Positions 28,314 to 37,287 of a stretch of DNA of 64,000 nt are shown piece after piece. The notes under the pieces are model-generated. The model was not told the DNA's origin. It searched no databases and was given only the letters and a program-made list of their open reading frames with translations. Position 1 is the stretch's first letter. Each line of letters begins with the position of its first letter. Source of the stretch: JABGPL01 sp964387885 (GTDB lineage: Bacteria > Electryoneota > AABM5-125-24 > Hatepunaeales > Hatepunaeaceae); NCBI GenBank assembly GCA_964387885.1, contig CAYLYZ010000002.1, positions 1 to 64,000 of the forward strand. The letters run 5' to 3'. The translations under genes and the position numbers were made by a program.

Positions 28314-29092
28314 AACGGGAAACCGGGCAATTAGTGGGGCTTATCACAGATTTTGGAGCAAAAGACAGCTATATTAGTGAATTAAAAGCGGCGTATTTTG
28401 CTCAGACACAATTTGGACGCATCATTGATATAAGTCATCAAGTGGCGACTGGTGACGTCGAATCTTGCTCATATTTGATATTTAGAGCTTCGCTGGTTTT
28501 CCCTAACAATTCAATATTTGTAGCTGTTGTTGATGTTGGTGTTGGCAGTGAGAGGCAGGCAGTTATAATTCGAACGAATGAAAAAATCCTGGTTGGACCG
28601 GATAACGGAGTTTTTTCGAGAATCATTGATTGGGACAGTGACCTTAAAATAAGAGCTATAGGTTGGGGAGATGTTGATCACAATCGGAGATCAAAAACTT
28701 TCCATGGACGCGATCTATTTATGCCGATTGCAGCTAAAATTGTCAATGGTGAAGATTTTTGCGAAATTGGTACAAAAGGAAAACTTAAAAACACATTTAG
28801 ACCTGAAAATCCATACAGGACAAATACAGGTTGGAGAGGGAAGGTTCTTTACATAGATAAATTCGGAAATATTGCATCAGATATCCCAAATCAAGCCACA
28901 GGGAAAATAAAGCTTGGTTTATTTGATAAAATTGTTTATTCTGAAACTTATTCCGGTCATCCAGAAGAAGATTTGTTCTGGTTGCGTGGGAGTGATGGTT
29001 GCATAGAGATAGCAATGAATTGCGGTAATGCTGGAACAAAAACGGGTGTTTTACCAGGCGACCCGGTTGAAATATTCGAGAACACTGCTTAG
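28310..29092 (+). CDS. SAM hydroxide adenosyltransferase (DUF62 family)
   Basis: A 260-residue member of the chlorinase/fluorinase fold that, in most bacteria, hydrolyses S-adenosylmethionine to adenosine and methionine. The Asp-Arg-His triad of the hydrolase type is visible: Asp75 and Arg82 in VVDVGVGSERQ and His132 in FHGRD. The N-terminal VGLITDFG..DSY motif and the GKVLYIDKFGN segment are standard. Its start overlaps the lspA stop by four bases (ATGA), so the two are translated together, although no link between SAM turnover and lipoprotein processing is known. Confidence 0.92.
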   Translation: MKRETGQLVGLITDFGAKDSYISELKAAYFAQTQFGRIIDISHQVATGDVESCSYLIFRASLVFPNNSIFVAVVDVGVGSERQAVIIRTNEKILVGPDNGVFSRIIDWDSDLKIRAIGWGDVDHNRRSKTFHGRDLFMPIAAKIVNGEDFCEIGTKGKLKNTFRPENPYRTNTGWRGKVLYIDKFGNIASDIPNQATGKIKLGLFDKIVYSETYSGHPEEDLFWLRGSDGCIEIAMNCGNAGTKTGVLPGDPVEIFENTA

Positions 29093-29141
29093 GTTTTAAA
29101 GGTTCTCGCGAGTTTTTTTTACTAACAAAATTCAAGTTGAT

Positions 29142-29990
29142 ATGGCAATCAAACTAAATATCTGGGGAGCAAGAGGATCAATTCCTTCCCCAGGACCAAG
29201 TACAGTTCGTATCGGTGGGAATACAACTTGTGTTGAAGTCAACATCGACAACAAAACTCGCCTAATCGTTGATGCTGGTACAGGAATTCGACCTCTCGGG
29301 CAGCAAATCATTAAATCCAAGAATAGTAAATCCCTGACACTACTACTCACACATTCTCATTGGGATCACCTTTCCGGTTTTACGTTTTTTGCTCCCGCAT
29401 TTGATCCTGCATCATCCATTAATGTTTATGGTAATCATATGGCTCAAGAAGTTCTTCAAAGGGATATTATTGAGCGTAGTGATAATCGGTATTCTCCGGT
29501 CAACATGAATGATCTGAGAGCGAAGATTAAGTTTTTTAAAAAATTACCAGATCCGCTGATCATTGATGGCGTAAAGATTACCGCATTAAACCTAAACCAT
29601 CCCGGTAACGGATATGCCTTCCGATTTGAACATGAAAACCACTCTTTTGTGTTTATAACGGATAACGAAATAGGTCTGAATTATGAGGGAGGTCATAAAC
29701 CTGAAGAACTTGTTCGATTCTGTACCGGTGTTGACATAATGATTCATGATGCCCAATATCTCCCTTCTGAGATTGATTCACATCGTGGATGGGGGCATTC
29801 AACTTTCGAAGAGGTTATTGATGTAGCAAAAAAAGCAAAAGTTCCCCATGTGATACTTACTCATCATGACCCTGAAAGAACTGATGAAGAATGTACACTT
29901 TTATTAGAGCAGGCGAGAGCTTATATATCAAAACATAAACTGAAAATCTGGTGCGAACTGGCGGTTGAAAGGGATATATTTAACCTTTGA
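29142..29990 (+). CDS. Metallo-beta-lactamase fold hydrolase
   Basis: A 282-residue hydrolase with the zinc signature HSHWDH (His71, His73, Asp75, His76), a further Asp in FITDNE and histidines in HDAQY, GHST and LTHHDPERTD. The N-terminus WGARGSIPSPGP is typical of a subgroup related to phosphodiesterase/PqsE-like or RNase Z-like enzymes, some of which act on cyclic nucleotides or phosphonates. The substrate is not clear. It follows the SAM hydrolase after 49 bases and may be the last gene of that run. Confidence 0.85.
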   Translation: MAIKLNIWGARGSIPSPGPSTVRIGGNTTCVEVNIDNKTRLIVDAGTGIRPLGQQIIKSKNSKSLTLLLTHSHWDHLSGFTFFAPAFDPASSINVYGNHMAQEVLQRDIIERSDNRYSPVNMNDLRAKIKFFKKLPDPLIIDGVKITALNLNHPGNGYAFRFEHENHSFVFITDNEIGLNYEGGHKPEELVRFCTGVDIMIHDAQYLPSEIDSHRGWGHSTFEEVIDVAKKAKVPHVILTHHDPERTDEECTLLLEQARAYISKHKLKIWCELAVERDIFNL

Positions 29991-30273
29991 TATTCAAATA
30001 ATACAGAATCCGTCTTACTTAACGAATTTTCATATCTATTCATTAAATCAAACCACTCGAAACAACACATATATTGTTGACAAACTACGCATTTGACATT
30101 ACTTTTACTCTATAGTTAATCTCTGTCCTATTTTGTGAATCAGGGGGATTAACTGCCCTTTAATCAATTAAGCTCTATAGGTTGTGCATCTTTTTCTATA
30201 CATAACTGTATTGCGATTTTTTTTCGCAAGGGAGCTTTCTGAGATATAAACTTCATTCCGGAACACATTGACT
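29991..30273. other. Intergenic region before threonine dehydrogenase
   Basis: AT-rich 283 bases without a convincing ORF. Two TTGACA boxes occur at 30077-30082 and 30093-30098, and TATAGT lies shortly downstream, but no pair has the ideal 17-base spacing with a good -10. A promoter for the threonine genes probably lies here, but it cannot be fixed from the sequence. Confidence 0.4.
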
Positions 30274-31254
30274 ATGCAGAAAGAGATAAAGAGAATTCTG
30301 ATTACCGGATCATTAGGCCAAATCGGTTCTGAGTTAACTCAAGAGTTACGCGATATTTATGGTGCTGAAAACGTCATCGCAACAGATGTTCGGGATCAAC
30401 CGTCAGGGGAAATACAAAATTCAGGTCCATTCGAAACGATGGATGTGCTTGATCCCGAATCTATTGATTCAATAGTGACCAGGTATAACATTGATACCGT
30501 CTTTCATATGGCGGTAATCCTGTCGGCTGTAGGTGAGAAGAATCCTCAAGCGGCCTGGGATGTAAATATGAACGGGTCTCTCAATATCCTTGAGTCAGGT
30601 TTGAAACACAAGATGGTGAGGATAATCATACCAAGTTCAATTGCAGTATGGGGGAAAGGCGTGCCATTGGAGAATACACCTCAGACTTGTTGTCTGAAGC
30701 CAACTACAATATATGGTGTCACAAAAGTGTGTGGTGAGTTAATTGCTGATTATTATGTTCAAAGATTCGGATTAGATGTTCGCGGATTAAGATACCCTGG
30801 AATAATTTCGCATGAGACATTACCCGGGGGCGGTACGACCGATTATGCAGTTGCAATTTATTACGAGGCGATTAACAATGGGAAATACACCTGTTTCGTA
30901 AATGCTGATACCCGTCTTCCAATGATGTATATGCCTGATGCAATAGATGCTACAATCCAACTTGCTCAGGCAGATTTTTCCGATCTTAATCACCATGCAG
31001 ATTTCAATCTTTCAGCAATGAGTTTTAGTGTATCTGAACTTGCTGATTCTATTAAAAAGCACATTCCGAATTTTGAGATTCTTTACGAACCCGATTATAG
31101 ACAACAGATTGCTGATTCCTGGCCAAATTCTATTGATGATTCGTCTGCGAGAGAGGAATGGGGCTGGAAACATAAATGGGATCTTGATACAATGACCGAA
31201 GATATGATTAAGAATCTAAAGAAGAGACACGAAGCAGGGAAGTTGTATAAATAA
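30274..31254 (+). CDS. L-threonine 3-dehydrogenase, SDR type
   Basis: NAD-dependent enzyme of the extended short-chain dehydrogenase family, 326 residues, that oxidises threonine to 2-amino-3-ketobutyrate. The nucleotide loop is TGSLGQIG, the catalytic YxxxK is YGVTK, and the subgroup signature is very clear: GGGTTDYAVAIYYEAI and, further on, LPMMYMPDA. This differs from the zinc-type Tdh of Escherichia coli. The partner enzyme, 2-amino-3-ketobutyrate CoA ligase, is encoded 2.2 kb downstream, which supports the call. I prefer the ATG at 30274 over a TTG two codons earlier. Confidence 0.9.
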   Translation: MQKEIKRILITGSLGQIGSELTQELRDIYGAENVIATDVRDQPSGEIQNSGPFETMDVLDPESIDSIVTRYNIDTVFHMAVILSAVGEKNPQAAWDVNMNGSLNILESGLKHKMVRIIIPSSIAVWGKGVPLENTPQTCCLKPTTIYGVTKVCGELIADYYVQRFGLDVRGLRYPGIISHETLPGGGTTDYAVAIYYEAINNGKYTCFVNADTRLPMMYMPDAIDATIQLAQADFSDLNHHADFNLSAMSFSVSELADSIKKHIPNFEILYEPDYRQQIADSWPNSIDDSSAREEWGWKHKWDLDTMTEDMIKNLKKRHEAGKLYK

Positions 31255-31373
31255 CCAGTTTCATTTTTGATATTGAACTCTGGTTTAAGTAATTCGAAGA
31301 ATTTCATGGTTTGTTAATTCCGTAGAAACGGATTTGGTTAATTTGAAGGTTGGTTGGAAAAAAAGAGGACAAA

Positions 31374-33434
31374 ATGGTCGGAAAACAAGTAATCTGGAAA
31401 TACATCAAAGTCACAGTTTTGACGATTATACTTCTTGCACCGGCTCTTTTAGCACGTCCCGATTTTGATGTTCACCCTCGTGATATAGAGAGGAGACTCG
31501 ACACGAGAGATCCGATTGAGTGGCAGGGCAGAATAATTGACAGATGGTCACGAGATACTCTGCGGATTGACAACAGTGAAGGGCATGGAGCAAATATGCC
31601 TTTAGAGTGGAGAGTTGTAGTTCAACCTGCTGATCAAGAATGGGTACGAGTGTATTTCATTCCCGGGGAAGAAGAAGAGGTTGAAGAGGTAACAGAGCTT
31701 GAGGGTGTTGTTGGTGTTGGTCGAGCTCAATGGTTCGTTTGTGTTCAAAAAGGCAACATGTTTGATGAGCAGAATCCTCACCAGTTTGTTGACCTTTTCT
31801 TCACGAGTAACGATCCAACGAGAGAGGAATATATCGTTCCAATAGCGGGACATATTGCACCATATCCGATAATTGAGACGAGTTGGCCACAAGGTAATAA
31901 TAATCCCTGGGGCGGATGGTGGGGGATCAACATGAACTGGATTTTTGGCGAAATGTACTGGGGTGAGGAGTACTCATTTAACCTCAACATCCAGAACCGG
32001 AACAATGGAGGTCGGGGAGGAGAGCAGCTGGTAGTTGAGGAAATTGTGTCTGATAATGGTTTCTGGACGATCGAGCCTGCTTCATTTAATGTTGATCCTG
32101 GTCGTGCGCAACGAGTTACCTTTACTTTTTCTGCAGAATCTGTAGATGCAAATGGGGCGAATATTTTTTCTATTTCGAATGCCTGGGATCCTCGAGAATT
32201 AGGATTCAGAATTGTGTGCGACGTCCTTCCCGTTTTCGTTGTAGATAGTCCCATTCCAGACTGGAATATCGAGGAAGATAGTGAGGAGTTTTTAGTTGCA
32301 GATCTTGATACTGTCTTTAAGAGCTCGAGCAGGGGAGTGGTTTATGAGGCAATTACTCCGGGACTTAATTCTCGTATTGAGCGAAACGGTGAGTTTTTCA
32401 TAACACCACAGAGAGATTGGTTTGGTCTATCGGAGTCTATTGTCAATGCCTCAAATGGTGAGGAGACTCTCGCGGATACTTTTGTTGTAATTGTAGAGCC
32501 AATTGCAGATGCACCTGCTGCATTCGATCTTATAAGTCCCGCAGACGGAGAAGAGGTTCAATGGAACAGCCAAGATACGATGTTTGTATGGCAGGAATCA
32601 GAGGATGTCGATGGTGATGAGGTTTTATACACTCTGATGTTGCGTGCTGGGGAGAGATTATTAGATTCTTCAGGAATAACCGAGACCAGTTTCCCAATTT
32701 GGATTGTCAATCAACTGATAGATATCGCAGAAGAAGGAGATGTATCCTGGACTGTTGAGGCTACTGATGGTGAATTCACGGTTAATGCTTCTTCAACTTA
32801 CACTAACCATATCCCGCCACGTATACACCCCCCTGGTTCATTCGATCTGCTGTACCCGGAAAATGATCAGACGATCCTCTGGGATATGCCTGATTCATCC
32901 TTCAGATGGGCAATAGCAGAAGATGTAGACGGTGATGATTTGTTTTATACATTGTTGTTTTATGTTAATGAGGATACGATTCCCTTTTCTGGCATAAGTG
33001 AACCAACCTTCCCAATATCGTTATTAAGAGAGGAACTGAATACCGATGTGGGGGGTGAGTTTTCATGGACTGTTCAGGTAACAGATGGTGTATTTATAGT
33101 TGATGCTTCCTCAGTTTTCAGGAATTTCTACGTACCACTGTCTATTGGACCTGATAATGTAAATCAGCCATTGATTCATGGACTGGTTACAGTTAGTCCG
33201 AATCCTTTTAATAATGTCACGAGTATAGGTATAAGTTTAGTAAGACAGAGTTTTGTCAGGATTGAAATTTTTGATCCGCTCGGGAGATTAATTGAAGTCA
33301 TTGCTGAGAAAGAAACCCAGCCGGGACAACATACATACAACTGGAGGGCGGACAATTTAACAAGTGGTCATTACATTGTTCGGGCACAGATCGGAGACTT
33401 AATTGTTACGAAACAGGTTGTGTTACAGAAATAA
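31374..33434 (+). CDS. T9SS-sorted secreted protein with Ig/FN3-like repeats
   Basis: Secreted protein of 686 residues, function unknown. A signal peptide (about 1-27) follows the ATG at 31374, which has GAGGAC upstream; an earlier in-frame TTG only adds a poor N-terminus. Residues about 30-155 and 160-300 are ASH-like beta domains. Two closely related FN3-like domains come next, each opening FDLxxPxxxxxxxW and containing the pair EDVDGDEV / EDVDGDDL and a SWTV segment near the end. The sorting domain has SPNPFNN and ends KQVVLQK. It separates the threonine dehydrogenase gene from its pathway partner. Confidence 0.8.
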   Translation: MVGKQVIWKYIKVTVLTIILLAPALLARPDFDVHPRDIERRLDTRDPIEWQGRIIDRWSRDTLRIDNSEGHGANMPLEWRVVVQPADQEWVRVYFIPGEEEEVEEVTELEGVVGVGRAQWFVCVQKGNMFDEQNPHQFVDLFFTSNDPTREEYIVPIAGHIAPYPIIETSWPQGNNNPWGGWWGINMNWIFGEMYWGEEYSFNLNIQNRNNGGRGGEQLVVEEIVSDNGFWTIEPASFNVDPGRAQRVTFTFSAESVDANGANIFSISNAWDPRELGFRIVCDVLPVFVVDSPIPDWNIEEDSEEFLVADLDTVFKSSSRGVVYEAITPGLNSRIERNGEFFITPQRDWFGLSESIVNASNGEETLADTFVVIVEPIADAPAAFDLISPADGEEVQWNSQDTMFVWQESEDVDGDEVLYTLMLRAGERLLDSSGITETSFPIWIVNQLIDIAEEGDVSWTVEATDGEFTVNASSTYTNHIPPRIHPPGSFDLLYPENDQTILWDMPDSSFRWAIAEDVDGDDLFYTLLFYVNEDTIPFSGISEPTFPISLLREELNTDVGGEFSWTVQVTDGVFIVDASSVFRNFYVPLSIGPDNVNQPLIHGLVTVSPNPFNNVTSIGISLVRQSFVRIEIFDPLGRLIEVIAEKETQPGQHTYNWRADNLTSGHYIVRAQIGDLIVTKQVVLQK

Positions 33435-33497
33435 AACCGGACACATTCGAATTTCAAAATATTGTCATTTTAAACGAAGATAAACGGACGAGTATTT

Positions 33498-34739
33498 ATG
33501 TACGGAAGAATAAAAAGTGATTTAGTAAACGAGCTTCAGGAAGTTCGTTCTGCGGGTTTGTACAAGGAAGAGAGATATATTCATGGACCACAGGGTGCAA
33601 AAATCAGCGTAGAGTATCCCGATAATGCTCCCTTAGAGGATGTAGTAAATTTTTGCGCAAATAATTATCTGGGACTTTCGAGTTACCCCGAAGTTCTTAA
33701 GGCAGCCCATGAAGGGCTCGATCACAGCGGTTATGGGATGTCTTCTGTTCGCTTTATTTGTGGTACACAGGATATACACCGTGAACTCGAGAGAAAAATT
33801 GCAAAATTTTTGGGCATGGAAGACACAATCCTCTATTCATCTTGTTTTGATGCTAATGGGGGATTGTTTGAAGTATTCATGAAAGAGCAGGATGCAATTT
33901 TAACAGATGCTCTTAATCATGCCTCCATAATAGATGGTATTAGGCTAAGCAAGGCTAAAAGATATATTGTTAAGCACGATGACCTTGAGGATTTGGAAGA
34001 GAAATTGAAGGCAGCACAAGGTGCTCGATATCGGATGGTGTGTACAGATGGAGCATTTTCGATGGATGGTACAATTGCGCGTCTTGATAAGATCTGTGAC
34101 CTTGCAGAAAAATATGATGCATTAGTCATGGTTGATGATAGCCACTGCACTGGTTTTATTGGGAAAACCGGTCGTGGTACTCATGAACATCACGATGTCA
34201 TGTCCAGAGTCGATATTATAACAAGTACCCTCGGAAAAGCAATGGGAGGTGCATCTGGAGGATTTACGACAGGTCGCAAGGAAATGATAGAGATGCTGCG
34301 TCAGCGTTCACGACCTTATCTATTCTCAAATAGTCTTGCTCCCGTTGTGGTGAAAGCGGCAATTCAAGTAGTTGATATGCTCGAAGAATCTACTGAACTG
34401 AGGGACAAATTGGAATGGAATACAAAGTACTTCCGTGATAAAATGACTGATATTGGATTTGATATAAAACCAGGTGTTCATCCGATCGTTCCGATCATGT
34501 TGTACAATGCAAAACTGTCGCAGGATATTGCCCGAGATTTGTATTTTGAAGGTATTTATGTGATCGGATTCTTTTTTCCGGTAGTTGGGAAGGGGCTGGC
34601 TAGAATAAGAGTCCAATTATCTGCCGGTCATACAAAAAACCAACTCGATAAAGCTATCAACGCATTTAAAAAAATTGGCAAGAAATACGATATTCTTGGA
34701 TGTTCCGGAGAACAAATTATCGCCAAATACGGTGAATAA
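33498..34739 (+). CDS. kbl: 2-amino-3-ketobutyrate CoA ligase (glycine C-acetyltransferase)
   Basis: PLP-dependent alpha-oxoamine synthase of 413 residues that converts 2-amino-3-ketobutyrate and CoA to glycine and acetyl-CoA, the second step of threonine breakdown. The PLP lysine is Lys247 in STLGKAMGGASGG. Other family motifs are NFCANNYLGLS, GYGMSSVRFICGTQ, DALNHASIIDG, and VDDSHCTGFIG in front of the lysine. Length is slightly above the usual 398 because of a charged C-terminal extension (KKYDILG..). The SDR threonine dehydrogenase upstream supplies its substrate. Confidence 0.93.
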   Translation: MYGRIKSDLVNELQEVRSAGLYKEERYIHGPQGAKISVEYPDNAPLEDVVNFCANNYLGLSSYPEVLKAAHEGLDHSGYGMSSVRFICGTQDIHRELERKIAKFLGMEDTILYSSCFDANGGLFEVFMKEQDAILTDALNHASIIDGIRLSKAKRYIVKHDDLEDLEEKLKAAQGARYRMVCTDGAFSMDGTIARLDKICDLAEKYDALVMVDDSHCTGFIGKTGRGTHEHHDVMSRVDIITSTLGKAMGGASGGFTTGRKEMIEMLRQRSRPYLFSNSLAPVVVKAAIQVVDMLEESTELRDKLEWNTKYFRDKMTDIGFDIKPGVHPIVPIMLYNAKLSQDIARDLYFEGIYVIGFFFPVVGKGLARIRVQLSAGHTKNQLDKAINAFKKIGKKYDILGCSGEQIIAKYGE

Positions 34740-34868
34740 TAAACGCCGGATGTCGAAAAATCTTTGTTGACAATAGAGATTTTCCAACGCATTGGATCTT
34801 GGAAGATGTTGATGTTGTTGGTTTGTAAATTGTTATTTCGCAATTCAAAAAGTTAACTGGGAAGTAAT

Positions 34869-36131
34869 GTGAATATCTGGGAAGTTTCTCCACAGATTAG
34901 TACTCCGGAAGAAGTAAAGAAGATCGTAAAAAAGCTGCGTAAACTCGATGTCAGCAAAATGGAAGATCACGTTCTGGAGCTGCCTGTACAAATCAAATCA
35001 GCATTTGAAACAGCAGAGAAATATGATGAGGGTGACATTCCGATGAGTCGGGATAAAGTTCACCTTATTGGCCTTGGTGGATCGGCAATTGCTGGTGATT
35101 TAATCAGAGACATGCTCGAAACGCCAAACAAAATTGATGTGCACCGCGGTACAATTCCTCCTCGGGATACAAGAGGAGTAATCGTGTCAAGTTACTCGGG
35201 AAATACGCGAGAAATTATTCAAATTGCTGATCAGGTTCATGGTGGTTTGAGGTCGAATGTTTACATTTCCTCCGGTGGTGAACTGACAAGAATGGCGTGG
35301 GAACAATCAATCCCAATTTGGAGGATACCAACAGGTTATCAACCTCGAGCGGCATTGGGTTGGGCGATGGGCTTAACAATTTCTCTCATGACAAAATGGA
35401 ATGTTATTATCCCAAAAATGAGGGAAAAACTCGAGAAGGCTGCGACAAGATTAGCTGTCAGTTTGGATAAAGACGAACCAACAGAACATCCTCTAATCAG
35501 AGCGGCTCTTCCTATTTCAACAACGATTAAGGGAAAAAGTGTAATCGTCTTTTACTCAAAATCTTGTACAGGAATAGCCACAAGATTAACAGCGCAAATA
35601 AATGAAAACAGCAAGCATCCTGCTTTTCAGATCGAAATCCCTGAGGGATTGCATAATTCGGTAGAGGGATTGAATAAACTCGATCACCGAAGATGGGCAA
35701 TGATATTCCTGGCTGACCCAAATGACACACCCGATCTTAGGGAGACTTTTTCAATTGCAGCAGAGTACTTTGATGAATTAGGATTCAATTGCCTCCCGTT
35801 TCCTGCGGCCGGTAATGATCATTTCGAATTAACTCTTTCTCGTATTGTGCTAGCTGATTATGTAAGTCTATTTCTTTCTGCTATCAAGAGTTTAGACCCA
35901 ACTGAGCTTGTTGTAATTCCTGAGATAAAGCTTCGAGGTGAACCTCCAAAACCTGAAGCTGAAGCTGAAACTGAAACTGAGCCTGAACAAGAATCAGAAT
36001 CAGATTCGGAGTCAGATACAAAACCAGAAAAGCCAAAAGAGCCCTGGATTCCACCCGATGAAGAATCCGGTAAAGATGATAAACCTGAGGATGAATCCGA
36101 GACTCCTGACGAATCCATTGGGAATGTGTAA
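34869..36131 (+). CDS. Bifunctional phosphoglucose/phosphomannose isomerase with acidic tail
   Basis: Two-SIS-domain sugar isomerase of 420 residues (TIGR02128-like), interconverting glucose-6-P or mannose-6-P and fructose-6-P. The phosphate-binding segments are LIGLGGSAIAG and SSYSGNTRE; the QPRAALGW and GLHNSVEG motifs belong to the active site. A typical member ends near residue 355; here an extra tail of about 65 residues consists of E, D, S, P, T and K, starting with EAEAETETEPE and holding an ESESDSESDT stretch. The tail is encoded by imperfect GAA/GCT/ACT repeats and is probably disordered. Start is GTG with GGGAAG upstream; the ATG two bases earlier ends at once. Confidence 0.88.
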   Translation: MNIWEVSPQISTPEEVKKIVKKLRKLDVSKMEDHVLELPVQIKSAFETAEKYDEGDIPMSRDKVHLIGLGGSAIAGDLIRDMLETPNKIDVHRGTIPPRDTRGVIVSSYSGNTREIIQIADQVHGGLRSNVYISSGGELTRMAWEQSIPIWRIPTGYQPRAALGWAMGLTISLMTKWNVIIPKMREKLEKAATRLAVSLDKDEPTEHPLIRAALPISTTIKGKSVIVFYSKSCTGIATRLTAQINENSKHPAFQIEIPEGLHNSVEGLNKLDHRRWAMIFLADPNDTPDLRETFSIAAEYFDELGFNCLPFPAAGNDHFELTLSRIVLADYVSLFLSAIKSLDPTELVVIPEIKLRGEPPKPEAEAETETEPEQESESDSESDTKPEKPKEPWIPPDEESGKDDKPEDESETPDESIGNV

Positions 36132-36226
36132 TTTCAATTCTGTATTTCATTCTGATTTTCTAATAAAGGGAAGTCGGAATTGAGAGACAAAAACTACATG
36201 CACCGCAACCTGAAAGGATATAATCG

Positions 36227-37204
36227 ATGAAGGTGATAATCCCCGCAGCCGGAGTTGGAAGCCGGCTGCGTCCTTATACATATACTCTGCCAAAAACGCT
36301 CCTGCCGATTGCGGGAAAGCCAATTCTTGAATATATAATTGATCAGGTCATGACCTGGGGTGCGACTAAGTTAACCATTATCCACGGTCATCTCGGGGAT
36401 GAAATCAGAAAATTCGTCACCGGGAGATATGATTTAGAAATTGATTTGCGGTTGCAGAAACCTCAACGGGGTCTGGGTCATGCAATATATACAGGAATTG
36501 ACCCGAACGACGAAGATGTCCTGATTATCCTTGGAGATACAATCCTTGATACCGATATGATACCGGCAATTAAACGAGGTGTAAATGCCATAGGAGTTAA
36601 GGAAGTTAATGATCCGAGAAAATTTGGGGTCGTTGAGGTTAAAGGCAATAAAGTCATCCGACTCGTCGAAAAACCGAAAGAACCACAATCAAACCTCGCT
36701 ATTGTTGGCGTATATTATATACGAGAGGCAGTAAAGCTCAAATCTGCAATTGAAGAAACAATGAAGAAGAGCATTACTGTAAAGGGAGAATACCAGATAA
36801 CTGATGCATTGCAATTGATGATTGAAAAGGGAGAAGAGATCGAGACTGTTCCGATCACAGGATGGTCAGATTGTGGTAATCCTGATACTCTTCTTGAAAC
36901 TAATCGTCATATTTTGGAGCGTGATGGGGGAGGGATGGAGGGTGTTGAAATCAAACAGTCGGTTATCATCCCGCCGGTGTTTATTGGTGAGGGTGCGGTA
37001 ATAGAAAAATCCATAATCGGACCATACGTATCGATTGGAAAAAGCTGTAACATTAACGAAACAATTATTCAAAACAGTATGATAGGTGCAAAAACTATTG
37101 TGCATAGAGCGATGATTTCAAAAACTCTAATTGGATACAGAGCTGAAGTAATTGGACGACTGCATCAGATTAATCTGGGTTCTTCAAGCTGGTTAAAGTT
37201 GTAG
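36227..37204 (+). CDS. Sugar nucleotidyltransferase (glucose-1-phosphate thymidylyl/uridylyltransferase-like)
   Basis: A 325-residue enzyme activating a sugar-1-phosphate with a nucleoside triphosphate. The N-terminal pyrophosphorylase domain has the signature PAAGVGSRLRPYT..PKTLLPIAGKP, and metal-binding ILGDTI. From about 240 a left-handed beta-helix follows, seen as hexapeptides such as IGEGAV, IGPYVS and IGKSCN. This two-part build is that of archaeal-type RmlA2/bifunctional enzymes, so the nucleotide could be dTTP or UTP. Next to the phosphoglucose/phosphomannose isomerase it suggests a route from hexose-6-P to nucleotide sugars, though no mutase is present here. ATG with GAAAGGA upstream. 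Confidence 0.88.
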   Translation: MKVIIPAAGVGSRLRPYTYTLPKTLLPIAGKPILEYIIDQVMTWGATKLTIIHGHLGDEIRKFVTGRYDLEIDLRLQKPQRGLGHAIYTGIDPNDEDVLIILGDTILDTDMIPAIKRGVNAIGVKEVNDPRKFGVVEVKGNKVIRLVEKPKEPQSNLAIVGVYYIREAVKLKSAIEETMKKSITVKGEYQITDALQLMIEKGEEIETVPITGWSDCGNPDTLLETNRHILERDGGGMEGVEIKQSVIIPPVFIGEGAVIEKSIIGPYVSIGKSCNINETIIQNSMIGAKTIVHRAMISKTLIGYRAEVIGRLHQINLGSSSWLKL

Positions 37205-37287
37205 CATTAACTAGAAAAATGACGTGTGAAAACTGATAGACAGATTAAAAACACTTGATTTACGAAAAAAAGAGAATGGGAAATTAA

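Noticed and set aside
35858..36150. Minus-strand reading frames opposite the isomerase tail
   Set aside because: They exist only because the acidic low-complexity repeat has few stops on either strand; no ribosome binding site and no protein-like sequence.
37205..37287. SAM riboswitch before metK
   Set aside because: The 83-base gap is AT-rich and shows no paired regions or conserved core of a known SAM riboswitch.
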